From Mycolicibacterium bacteremicum (GTDB taxonomy: Bacteria; Actinomycetota; Actinomycetes; Mycobacteriales; Mycobacteriaceae): DNA of 64,000 nucleotides. Positions 29,175-38,588 of the stretch are shown here, in pieces; within the stretch, counting starts at the first letter, position 1, and every line of letters starts with the position of its first letter. The stretch covers positions 32,707-96,706 of the forward strand of contig NZ_MVHJ01000016.1 in NCBI RefSeq assembly GCF_002086115.1, read 5' to 3'. Both the position numbers and the translations under genes were made by a program. The notes beneath the pieces were generated by a model. That model worked only from the letters and a program-made list of their open reading frames with translations. It searched no databases and had not been told where the DNA came from.

Positions 29175-30403
29175 TAGCGCACGGTGAACGGCACCGAGAG
29201 CGGCCGGCGGACGTAGCTGCCGCCGGCCCACACCACATGGTCCAGGTCCACCTCGAATTCCGGTATCCGGCATAGCAATTCCTCCAGCGCCACCCGCGAC
29301 TGCATCCGGGCCGCCGCGGCGCCCAGGCAGTGGTGTGCGCCGTGGCTGAACGTCAGGATGTTGCGGGGCCGGCGCCGCACATCGAGGTCATCGGCGTCCG
29401 GACCGTATTGCCGCTCGTCGTGGTTGCCCGAACCGTAGAGCAGCAGCACCTTGCGGCCGGTGGGAATCGTGGTGTCGCCCAGCGTCACATCACTGGTGGC
29501 GGTGCGCGCCAACCCCTGCACCGGCGAGGTCAGCCGCAGGAACTCGTCGACCGATTCGGCGATCAGCTCCGGGTTCTCGACGAGCAACCGGCGCTGATCG
29601 GGATGGCGGTGCAGCAGTTGCACCGAGCCGCCCAGCATTCCGGTGGTGGTGTCGTTGCCGCCGGTGACCATGGTGAAGGTGAACGCCAGGATCGACAGCA
29701 CCCCGGCGATGTCCCCGTCGGCGCCCACACCGGCGGCCACCAGATGCGACACGGTGTCGTCCTCGGGCTGGGTGCGCCGTTTCTCGATGAGCGCGGTGAA
29801 GTACGCCATCATCCCGCCGAGCGCATCACCGAGGGTTTCCAGCGCGCCGCCGATCCCGCCGTCGGCGGTATTGGCCGCGACGATCGCGTCGGTCCACCCG
29901 TCGAATTGCCCGCGGTCGGATTCGGGCACCCCGAGATAGTGCGCGACCACCATGGACGGCAGCGGCTTGAACAACTCGGCGACGATGTCCCCGCCACCGT
30001 CGGCGCGTAACCGCTCGATGCGCTCGATGACGAACTCGCGGACCTTGGGTTCCACGGCCTCGACCTGCCGTGGGGTGAATCCCCGGGACACCAGCTTGCG
30101 GAACTCGGTGTGCACGGGTGGGTCCTGCATGACCATGGGCGGGTTGTCGGTCAGCCCGATCATCTCCAGTTCGCCGTAGTTGACGGTCAGCCCCTGGGCC
30201 GAGGAGAAGGTGCGGTGGTCGCGGGCGGCGGCCCAGATGTCGGCGTGCCGGGACAGCACGTAGTAGTCGTGGTCCGGATTGTCGGTGCGCACGTGGTGCA
30301 CCGGGTCGTGGTCGCGCAGCGCGCGGTACATCGGCCACGGGTCGGGCCAGGTCGCCGCGGACCCGAGCTGGAACACCGCGTCATGAGACATCTGCGCCGT
30401 CAT
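29174..30403 (-). CDS. cyp130: Cytochrome P450, CYP130-like
   Basis: A 409-residue soluble P450 monooxygenase. Motifs: I-helix oxygen-binding MVTGGNDTTTGML, K-helix EFLR, and the haem-ligand loop FSHGAHHCLGAAAARM with its Cys ligand near residue 354. It resembles Rv1256c (CYP130), whose reported ligands include azoles and which can N-demethylate arylamines; the physiological substrate is unknown. No ferredoxin is nearby. The ATG at 30403 follows TAGTCA by six bases with TTGACA 17 bases further up, indicating leaderless transcription; ATG at residue 5 is an alternative. Operon with tetR downstream. Confidence 0.9.
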   Translation of the reverse strand: MTAQMSHDAVFQLGSAATWPDPWPMYRALRDHDPVHHVRTDNPDHDYYVLSRHADIWAAARDHRTFSSAQGLTVNYGELEMIGLTDNPPMVMQDPPVHTEFRKLVSRGFTPRQVEAVEPKVREFVIERIERLRADGGGDIVAELFKPLPSMVVAHYLGVPESDRGQFDGWTDAIVAANTADGGIGGALETLGDALGGMMAYFTALIEKRRTQPEDDTVSHLVAAGVGADGDIAGVLSILAFTFTMVTGGNDTTTGMLGGSVQLLHRHPDQRRLLVENPELIAESVDEFLRLTSPVQGLARTATSDVTLGDTTIPTGRKVLLLYGSGNHDERQYGPDADDLDVRRRPRNILTFSHGAHHCLGAAAARMQSRVALEELLCRIPEFEVDLDHVVWAGGSYVRRPLSVPFTVR

Positions 30404-30409
30404 GTCTTA

Positions 30410-30438
30410 TGACTACGACAGTCAGACCTACCTGTCAA
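30410..30438 (-). promoter_or_regulatory. cyp130-tetR promoter with overlapping inverted repeat
   Basis: On the minus strand: -35 TTGACA (30433-30438), 17-base spacer, -10 TAGTCA (30410-30415), six bases, then ATG 30403. TGACT-N5-AGTCA (30410-30424) forms an inverted repeat across the -10, a plausible TetR operator. Confidence 0.5.
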
Positions 30439-30463
30439 GGGTGGGTGATCGGATTGTCGGGCG

Positions 30464-31627
30464 TCAGCCCCGTCGCGCGTATATCGCCGTATCGAGGCTG
30501 TCGGCCCGACATTGCGTCGGAGCCCGACCCGCCGCCGTGACCACTGAGCACGACAGGGCGGACGTCATCAGACCCGAGGTGGTCTCGTCGGGCGTGCTGA
30601 CCAGCATCTCCCGCCGCGGCGGGCCGCCGATGCCGGTCAGCACCAGGACGACGGCGAACCCGTCATGGTCACCGGTGGTCGTGGTCGCGGTGTTGTAGGC
30701 GTTCTCCAGGGGAACCAGACCGCCGAATGTCGCCTGCCCGCTGTTCACCAGCGCCGTGGCCAACGAGTCCCGGGCCCGGTTCGACGAGACGTAGACGTGG
30801 CCGGGCAGCCAGCCGGTGAAGCCGACCTTCTCGGTGGAAAACGCCGCACTCCACACGAACCCGGTGTCGGTCTCGACCGGGTCCGGCCCGAAGATGCGGC
30901 CGTGATCGTTCTGGCGCAGGAAGAAGTCGTCGGAATAGCTCAGCAGCGGGCCCGGCCGCTGCCCGTAGGTCACATCATCGATGCGGCCCCGGAAGCCGAA
31001 GCTGTGCAACGGCCGGGCGGGGAAGCCCGATCGGAACATCGCCTGGTTCAACCGCTGCCCCGCCTGGGTCCGGGTCGTCGAGTTCGGATCGACGATGATG
31101 ACGTTGACCGCTTCCAGCAGCGTCCGGCCCTGGTATTTCTTGCCACCCCAGTTGGCGATCTTGTTGCCCCACTGCAACATCCACTTGCCGACCTCGCCGT
31201 AGGGAGTGGTGACCTGGTCGGTGGGTACGGGTGCCACCGGCTCGGCGGCGGCCTGCGGCTCGGGGGCCGCTATCTCGGCGCGGGCCGCGGCCCGCTCCAG
31301 CAGCGCCGTCGCGTCCGGGCGGGTCGCGGTGCGTGGCCGGACCCGGCGCTCGACGGGAGCCTCGTCGCGGTCCCGCGCGGTGAGCCCCCGGACACCGTGT
31401 GCGCCGTCATCCTCGTCGTCCTCGGCACGCGTCGGTGCGGATGCGGACGGCTGCGAGGACTCCGCAGTCGAGGAGGCCGCCGAGGCCGAGGTGGACGACG
31501 AGGTATCGGTGGGGGAGTCGTCGGCGTGCGCGATCCCGGCCCCGCCGATCCCCAGCAGCAGCACCAGTACCGCGAGCACACCGGCCCGCCGCACCGCGTA
31601 TGACGAATTGCCTGAGCCCACAGTCAT
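30464..31627 (-). CDS. Secreted protein of unknown function with Ser/Pro-rich linker
   Basis: The 387-residue precursor has a signal peptide (AVRRAGVLAVLVLLLGIGGA, cleavage near IAHAD), a long Ser/Thr/Ala and acidic low-complexity linker (about 38-130), and a folded domain (about 140-375). The folded part contains MLQWGNKIANWGGKKYQGR, NVIIVDPNSTTRTQAGQRL, NDHGRIFGPDP and HVYVSSNRARDSLATALV. Parts faintly recall LssY C-terminal domains, which I cannot confirm. GGGGAGG lies just before the ATG at 31627, deciding the start over a longer frame to 31783. It is divergent from a nitrilase-family gene. Probably a cell-envelope or secreted protein. Confidence 0.7.
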   Translation of the reverse strand: MTVGSGNSSYAVRRAGVLAVLVLLLGIGGAGIAHADDSPTDTSSSTSASAASSTAESSQPSASAPTRAEDDEDDGAHGVRGLTARDRDEAPVERRVRPRTATRPDATALLERAAARAEIAAPEPQAAAEPVAPVPTDQVTTPYGEVGKWMLQWGNKIANWGGKKYQGRTLLEAVNVIIVDPNSTTRTQAGQRLNQAMFRSGFPARPLHSFGFRGRIDDVTYGQRPGPLLSYSDDFFLRQNDHGRIFGPDPVETDTGFVWSAAFSTEKVGFTGWLPGHVYVSSNRARDSLATALVNSGQATFGGLVPLENAYNTATTTTGDHDGFAVVLVLTGIGGPPRREMLVSTPDETTSGLMTSALSCSVVTAAGRAPTQCRADSLDTAIYARRG

Positions 31628-31725
31628 CCCCGCCTCCCCAGCGAAACACCCGTCCGCAGGAGCGTATCCGCGCCGGGCGCTCGGCGCGGGCCGGTTCGGC
31701 ATCGGAGAACCGGCACAATGTCCAC

Positions 31726-32508
31726 ATGGCCGACAGAACTGACACGGTGCGCGTCGCGATCGCCCAACTCGATGTCGCCGCACGCGATGTCGCGCGCAAC
31801 AGCGCGCGGCTGAGCGCGCTGGTCACCGAGCACGCAGACGCCGATCTGGTGGTGGTGCCCGAGCTGGCGCTCACCGGCTACCAGGTCGATGATCTCGACG
31901 AGCTCGCCGCACCGCCGGAGCAGGCGCTGGCCGAGATCGCGGCGGCGTGCGCCCGGGCGGGAACCGCGTTCGTCGGCGGGTACCTGGAACCCGGACCCGG
32001 CCGGCCCTACGACGCGATGGCGGTCATCGACGCGTCGGGCGCCTTGGTGGCCAACTACCGCAAGACGCACCTGTTCCACGCCGAGGCCGCCGCCTTCGCC
32101 ACCGGTGACCGACTGGTCGTGGCCCGACTCGGCGAGCTCACGATCGGCCTGATGAACTGCTTCGACATGGAATTCCCCGAGGTGGCCCGCACGCTGGCCG
32201 ACAACGGCGCGCAGCTGCTGGTGGTCAGCTCGGCCAACATGGACCCGCTCTTTCACGACCACCTGATCGCCGGCCAGTCCCGCGCGCTGGAGAACCGATT
32301 GCCGCTGGTCTACGCCAACCGCTGCGGCACGGAAATCGGGCATCGGTTCTGCGGGGGCAGCCGCGCGGTCGACCCTGACGGCCGGGTGCTCGCCGAGCTG
32401 GACCGCGACGAGGGCGTGCTCACCGTCGACGTGCCGCTGCACAGCGCGCTGGGCGACTTCGTCCAGTACCGGAGCCTGCTGCGCCCGGAGCTGTACAGCA
32501 GACGCTGA
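31726..32508 (+). CDS. Nitrilase-superfamily carbon-nitrogen hydrolase
   Basis: A 260-residue amidohydrolase with the nitrilase Glu-Lys-Cys triad visible: Glu in VVVPELALTGYQ, Lys in NYRKTHLFHAE, Cys in LMNCFDMEFPE. The second Glu-type motif region AQLLVVSSAN is also present. The family cleaves C-N bonds in amides, nitriles or carbamoyl compounds; the substrate here is unknown. The start ATG 31726 is preceded by CACAAT six bases upstream, so the mRNA may be leaderless. It precedes irtA by 100 bases, but irtA has its own iron-box promoter, so a shared role is not implied. Confidence 0.87.
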   Translation: MADRTDTVRVAIAQLDVAARDVARNSARLSALVTEHADADLVVVPELALTGYQVDDLDELAAPPEQALAEIAAACARAGTAFVGGYLEPGPGRPYDAMAVIDASGALVANYRKTHLFHAEAAAFATGDRLVVARLGELTIGLMNCFDMEFPEVARTLADNGAQLLVVSSANMDPLFHDHLIAGQSRALENRLPLVYANRCGTEIGHRFCGGSRAVDPDGRVLAELDRDEGVLTVDVPLHSALGDFVQYRSLLRPELYSRR

Positions 32509-32545
32509 CCCGGCGGCCGGCGCCGAGGTGCCCCCGGATCGGAGC

Positions 32546-32564
32546 GCGAGTAAGGCTAGCCTTG
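32546..32564. promoter_or_regulatory. IdeR-box-like operator of irtAB
   Basis: The core AAGGCTAGCCTT (32552-32563) is a perfect 12-base palindrome. The 19-base window matches about 13 positions of the IdeR consensus, concentrated in the right-hand 14. A TAGCCT -10-like hexamer (32557-32562) is inside it, so IdeR bound with iron would block transcription. Confidence 0.6.
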
Positions 32565-32608
32565 GCTCCGAAGGGTGCAGCCATGGCGCCCGGGGAGGAG
32601 ACGCCGCG

Positions 32609-35185
32609 ATGGCACGCGGATTCCAGGGCGTGATGATGCGCGGTTTCGGTGCACGTGATCACGAGGTGACCGTGCTGGGCACCGAATGGCTGGCCCCGCA
32701 CTGCCTGCGCATCCGGATGGTGTCGCCGACGGTGTTCGAGGACTCGGCCGCCGAGCCCACCTCGTGGTTGCGGTTCTGGATCCCCGACCCCGACGGCACC
32801 GACACCGAATTCCAGCGCGCCTACACCATCTCGGAGTCCGATCCCGACACCGGTCACTTCGCCATCGACGTGGTGCTGCACGAGCCCGCCGGCCCCGCCT
32901 CCACCTGGGCGGCGAATGCCGAACCCGGTGCCACCATCGCGGCAATGGTGATGGGCTCCAAGGGGTTTTCGGTGCCCGAGGACCCGGCGGAGCGGCCGGC
33001 CGGCTATCTGCTGATCGGTGACACCGCGTCCCAGCCCGCCATCAACGGCATCATCGGTGCCGTCCCGCACGACATCCCCATCGAGCTGTACCTGGAACAG
33101 CACCACGACGACGATCCGCTGATCCCGCTGGCCGAGCACCCCCGTCTGCGGGTGCACCGGGTGCCGCGGACAGATGCCGCCGCGGTGGCCGCCGCGATCG
33201 AGGCGCGGGACTGGTCCAACTGGTATGCCTGGGCCGGCCCCGAGGCCGGTGCGCTCAAGCACCTGCGCACCCGGCTGCGCGATGAGTTCGGGTTCCCCAA
33301 GCAGGAGATCCACGCCCAGGCCTACTGGACCGAGGGCCGCGCCATGGGCAGCAAGCGTGGCGACGAACCGGCTGCCGAGAAGCCCGCGTCCGCCCCGGTG
33401 TCGGCCGCCGCCCCGGTGGCGCTCCCGGCCGCCCCGGCGGGCACCTGGCGGGCGCAGGCCGCCGGCCGGTTGCTGGCCCCGCTGAAGCGCAAGCTGATCA
33501 TCTCCGGGCTGCTGCAGGCCCTGATCACGCTGATCGAACTCGCCCCGTTCGTGCTGCTGGTCGAGTTGGCCCGGTTGCTGCTCGTCGGTGCCGACGGGGA
33601 CCGGCTGTGGGACCTGGGTCTTGCCGCGGTGGCGCTGCTGGGCACCGGCACCGTCCTGACCGCGGCGCTGGCGCTGTGGCTGCACCGGGTGGACGCCGCA
33701 TTCGCCCGGGACCTGCGCGCAAGGATGCTGACCAAGCTCTCCCGGCTGCCGCTGGGCTGGTTCACCGCCCGCGGCTCGGGGTCGGTCAAACAGCTCGTGC
33801 AGGACGACACGTTGTCGCTGCACTACCTGATCACCCACGCCATCCCCGATGCCGTCGCCGCCGTCGTCGCGCCCGTGGCGGTGCTGGTGTACCTGTTCGT
33901 CGTGGACTGGCGCATCGCGCTGGTGCTGTTCGGCCCGGTGCTGGTCTACCTGGTGCTGATGTCGGTCATGACGATCCAGTCCGGTACCAAGATCACCCAG
34001 GCGCCCAAGTGGGCCGAGCGGATGAGCGGGGAGGCCGGCGCCTATCTCGAAGGCCAACCCGTGGTGCGCATCTTCGGTGGTGCGGCCTCGTCGAGCTTCC
34101 GCAACCGCCTCGATGACTACATCGGATTCCTGGTCGACTGGCAGCGCCCGTTCGTAGGCAAGAAGACGCTGATGGACCTGGTGACCCGCCCGACCACCTT
34201 CCTCTGGCTGATCATGGTCGTCGGCACCCCGCTGGTGATCGGCGGTGGACTGGACCCGGTGGACCTGCTGCCGTTCTTGTTGCTGGGCACCACCTTCGGG
34301 TCCCGGTTGCTGGGTATCGGCTACGGACTGGCGGGTATCCAGGGCGGCATGCTCGCCGCGCGCAGGGTGCAGAGCGTGCTCGACGAGCCCGAGCTGACTG
34401 TGCGCGACGGTATCGCCGATGCGACCGCGGCGGCAGCCGGTGCCGTGGTCTTCGACCGGGTCACCTTCGGATACCGACCCGAGGTGCCGGTCATCAAGGA
34501 GGTGTCGCTGACTCTGGCGCCGGGCACCGTCACCGCGCTGGTCGGTCCGTCGGGCTCGGGCAAGTCCACGCTGGCCGCGCTGCTGGCCCGCTTCCACGAC
34601 GTGCAGCAGGGCGCGATCACCGTCGGCGGCATGGATATCCGTGCACTGCCGGCCGAGGAGCTCTACCGCCGTGTCGGTTTCGTGCTGCAGGAGACCCAGC
34701 TGGTACACGGCACCGCGGCCGAGAACATCGCGCTGGCCGATCCGGAGGCCGGCGCCGAGCGGGTCACCGCCGCGGCCCGCGACGCCCAGATCCACGATCG
34801 CATCACCCGGATGGCGGAAGGTTATGACACCGTGCTCGGGTCCGGATCCGGCCTGTCGGGTGGCGAGCGGCAGCGCCTGACCATTGCCCGCGCGATCCTG
34901 GCCGACACCCCGGTGCTGATCCTCGACGAGGCCACGGCCTTCGCCGACCCGGAGTCGGAATACCTTGTGCAACAGGCGCTCAATCGGTTGACGAAAGATC
35001 GGACCGTGCTCGTCATAGCGCACCGGCTGCACACCGTCACCCACGCCGACCAGATCGTGGTCCTCGACGACGGTGTGATCGCCGAGACCGGGACCCATGA
35101 ACACCTGCTCGCCGCCGGTGGGCGGTATCGGGCGTTGTGGGAGTCCGGGCGTCCCGTCACCGCCGGTCAGGAGGCCACCCGATGA
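32609..35185 (+). CDS. irtA: IrtA, siderophore ABC transporter with fused siderophore-reductase domain
   Basis: IrtA with IrtB imports Fe(III)-carboxymycobactin/mycobactin across the inner membrane and reduces it. This 858-residue protein has an N-terminal SIP flavin-reductase domain (about 15-245; LAPHCLRIRMVSP, FQRAYTISESDPDTG, EIHAQAYW), an Ala/Pro linker (about 255-290), six membrane helices (295-580), and an ATPase domain with Walker A GPSGSGKST, signature LSGGERQR, and Walker B LILDEATAFADPES. Length matches M. tuberculosis IrtA. ATG 32609 is preceded by GGGGAGGAG eight bases upstream, deciding the start. An ATGA overlap couples it to irtB. Confidence 0.95.
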   Translation: MARGFQGVMMRGFGARDHEVTVLGTEWLAPHCLRIRMVSPTVFEDSAAEPTSWLRFWIPDPDGTDTEFQRAYTISESDPDTGHFAIDVVLHEPAGPASTWAANAEPGATIAAMVMGSKGFSVPEDPAERPAGYLLIGDTASQPAINGIIGAVPHDIPIELYLEQHHDDDPLIPLAEHPRLRVHRVPRTDAAAVAAAIEARDWSNWYAWAGPEAGALKHLRTRLRDEFGFPKQEIHAQAYWTEGRAMGSKRGDEPAAEKPASAPVSAAAPVALPAAPAGTWRAQAAGRLLAPLKRKLIISGLLQALITLIELAPFVLLVELARLLLVGADGDRLWDLGLAAVALLGTGTVLTAALALWLHRVDAAFARDLRARMLTKLSRLPLGWFTARGSGSVKQLVQDDTLSLHYLITHAIPDAVAAVVAPVAVLVYLFVVDWRIALVLFGPVLVYLVLMSVMTIQSGTKITQAPKWAERMSGEAGAYLEGQPVVRIFGGAASSSFRNRLDDYIGFLVDWQRPFVGKKTLMDLVTRPTTFLWLIMVVGTPLVIGGGLDPVDLLPFLLLGTTFGSRLLGIGYGLAGIQGGMLAARRVQSVLDEPELTVRDGIADATAAAAGAVVFDRVTFGYRPEVPVIKEVSLTLAPGTVTALVGPSGSGKSTLAALLARFHDVQQGAITVGGMDIRALPAEELYRRVGFVLQETQLVHGTAAENIALADPEAGAERVTAAARDAQIHDRITRMAEGYDTVLGSGSGLSGGERQRLTIARAILADTPVLILDEATAFADPESEYLVQQALNRLTKDRTVLVIAHRLHTVTHADQIVVLDDGVIAETGTHEHLLAAGGRYRALWESGRPVTAGQEATR

Positions 35186-36921
35186 TCCGCACCCTGCTGG
35201 CCCTCATTCCCGCCGACCGGCGCGGCACGGTCGGTCGCTACACGGTGCTGGCCATCGCCTCGGTGCTGCTGCGCGCGGTCGCCGTGGTGCTGCTGGTGCC
35301 GCTGGTGGCCGCGCTCTTCAGCGCCACACCGGCCGATGCCTGGATGTGGCTGGGCTGGCTGACCGTGCTGACGGTCACCGGCTGGGTGGTCGACACCCTT
35401 ACGGCCAGAATGGGATTCGACATCGGCTTCACCGTGCTCGACCGTACCCAGCACGATATGGCCGACCGGTTGCCCGATATCAGGCTGGACTGGCTGTCCC
35501 ATGACAACACCGCGGCCACCCGCCAGGCCATCGCGGCCACCGGCCCGGAGCTGGTGGGACTGGTGGTCAACCTGATGACGCCGCTGATCGGTGCGGTGCT
35601 GCTGCCCGCGGCGATCGCGCTGGCGCTGCTGGTGGTCTCGGTGCCGCTGGGCCTGGCGGCACTGGTGGGCGTCGCGGTGCTACTGGGCGCCCTGTGGCTG
35701 TCGGGCCGGCTCACCCGCAGCGCCGACCGGGTCGCCGGGGCGGCCAACACCGCCTTCACCGAACGCATCATCGAGTTCGCCCGCACCCAGCAGGCCCTGC
35801 GCGCCGCCCGCCGGGTGGAGCCGGCCCGCAGTCTGGTGGGCAGCGCGCTGGAGGCCCAGCACGGTGCCGGCCTGCGGCTGCTGACCATGCAGGTGCCCGG
35901 GCAACTGTTGTTCAGCCTGGCCAGCCAGCTGGCGCTGATCGTCTTCGCCACGGCCACCACCCTGCTCACGGTGCGCGGCGAGCTGACCGTGCCCGAGGCC
36001 GTCGCGCTCATCGTGGTGATCGCGCGCTACCTGGAACCCTTCACCATCCTCAGCGAATTGTCCGGCGCGCTGGAATCCACCCGCGCCACCCTCGGTCGGA
36101 TCCAGCAGGTGCTCGACGCCCCGACCCGCAGCGCGGGGACCGGCGCACCTCGCCACGACGGCGCCCCGCGCATCGAATTCGACCGGGTGACTTTTGGTTA
36201 CGGCGATTCGACTGTGCTCGACGAGCTCAGCTTCGCGCTCGAACCGGGCACCACGACCGCGATCGTCGGACCGTCCGGCTCGGGCAAGAGCACCATCCTG
36301 GGCCTCATCGCCGGTCTGCACGAACCGGATACCGGACGCGTGCTGTTCGACGGGACGGATCTGGCCGACCTGGATCCGGCTGCCCGCCGCGCCGCGGTCA
36401 GCATGGTGTTCCAGCACCCCTATCTGTTCGACGGATCGGTGCGCGACAACATCCTGGTCGGTGACCCGGCGGCCGATGCCGAAACCCTGGCCGCGGCAAC
36501 CCGGCTCGCCCGTGTCGACGAACTGACCGCACGCCTGCCCGACGGTGAGCTCACCCCGGTGGGCGAGGCGGGCTCGGCGCTGTCCGGTGGTGAGCGGCAG
36601 CGGGTCAGCATCGCCCGCGCGCTGGTCAAGCCGGCGCCGGTGCTGCTGGTCGACGAGGCCACCAGCGCGCTGGACACCGAGAACGAGGCCGCCGTGGTCG
36701 ATGCGCTGACCGCCGATGTGCGGACCCGCACCCGGGTCATCGTCGCGCACCGGCTGGCGAGCATCCGCCGCGCCGACCGGGTGCTGTTCGTCGACGGCGG
36801 ACGGATTGTCGAAGACGGCGCCATCGACGAACTGCTCTCCGCCGGTGGCCGTTTCGCGCAGTTCTGGCAGCAGCAGACCTCGGCATCGGACTGGCAGCTG
36901 GCGGTCAGGTCAGCCTGCTAG
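35182..36921 (+). CDS. irtB: IrtB, partner ABC transporter subunit
   Basis: The 579-residue half-transporter completes the IrtAB heterodimer. It opens with MIRTLLALIPADRRGTVGRY, has six membrane helices (about 20-300), then an ATPase with Walker A GPSGSGKST, VFQHPYLFDG Q-loop, signature LSGGERQR and Walker B LLVDEATSALD. It lacks the reductase domain carried by IrtA. Its ATG overlaps the irtA TGA, and CAGGAGG precedes it within irtA. Both nucleotide sites look consensus-type in this pair. Confidence 0.95.
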   Translation: MIRTLLALIPADRRGTVGRYTVLAIASVLLRAVAVVLLVPLVAALFSATPADAWMWLGWLTVLTVTGWVVDTLTARMGFDIGFTVLDRTQHDMADRLPDIRLDWLSHDNTAATRQAIAATGPELVGLVVNLMTPLIGAVLLPAAIALALLVVSVPLGLAALVGVAVLLGALWLSGRLTRSADRVAGAANTAFTERIIEFARTQQALRAARRVEPARSLVGSALEAQHGAGLRLLTMQVPGQLLFSLASQLALIVFATATTLLTVRGELTVPEAVALIVVIARYLEPFTILSELSGALESTRATLGRIQQVLDAPTRSAGTGAPRHDGAPRIEFDRVTFGYGDSTVLDELSFALEPGTTTAIVGPSGSGKSTILGLIAGLHEPDTGRVLFDGTDLADLDPAARRAAVSMVFQHPYLFDGSVRDNILVGDPAADAETLAAATRLARVDELTARLPDGELTPVGEAGSALSGGERQRVSIARALVKPAPVLLVDEATSALDTENEAAVVDALTADVRTRTRVIVAHRLASIRRADRVLFVDGGRIVEDGAIDELLSAGGRFAQFWQQQTSASDWQLAVRSAC

Positions 36922-37036
36922 CCGCGAGCGCCGGGACGACGCCCCACCCGGGACGCGGACGGTTCGCGACCCCGCGCCGACCGAGCGCGTCGGTAACCGC
37001 GTTGACATCGCCGTTTGTCCCGCATGCCGGCGGCCC

Positions 37037-37068
37037 GAATGCGACTTGAATGCGACGTATCGGTCGCA
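37037..37068. promoter_or_regulatory. Direct and inverted repeats upstream of the aldehyde dehydrogenase gene
   Basis: GAATGCGAC occurs at 37037-37045 and 37048-37056, one helical turn (11 bases) apart. The second copy continues into TGCGAC-N6-GTCGCA (37051-37068). The cluster lies 70-100 bases before the gene start and looks like a repressor or activator operator. Confidence 0.45.
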
Positions 37069-37139
37069 ATAACGTCGCCAACCGGTCCAAGGCCGCCGAA
37101 CTGCTCCGCGCAGCGCGCCGATACGGAAGGTTTGTCCCC

Positions 37140-38564
<1,425 letters not shown>

Positions 38565-38588
38565 GCGAGTGCAGCGACGGATCAGGCG

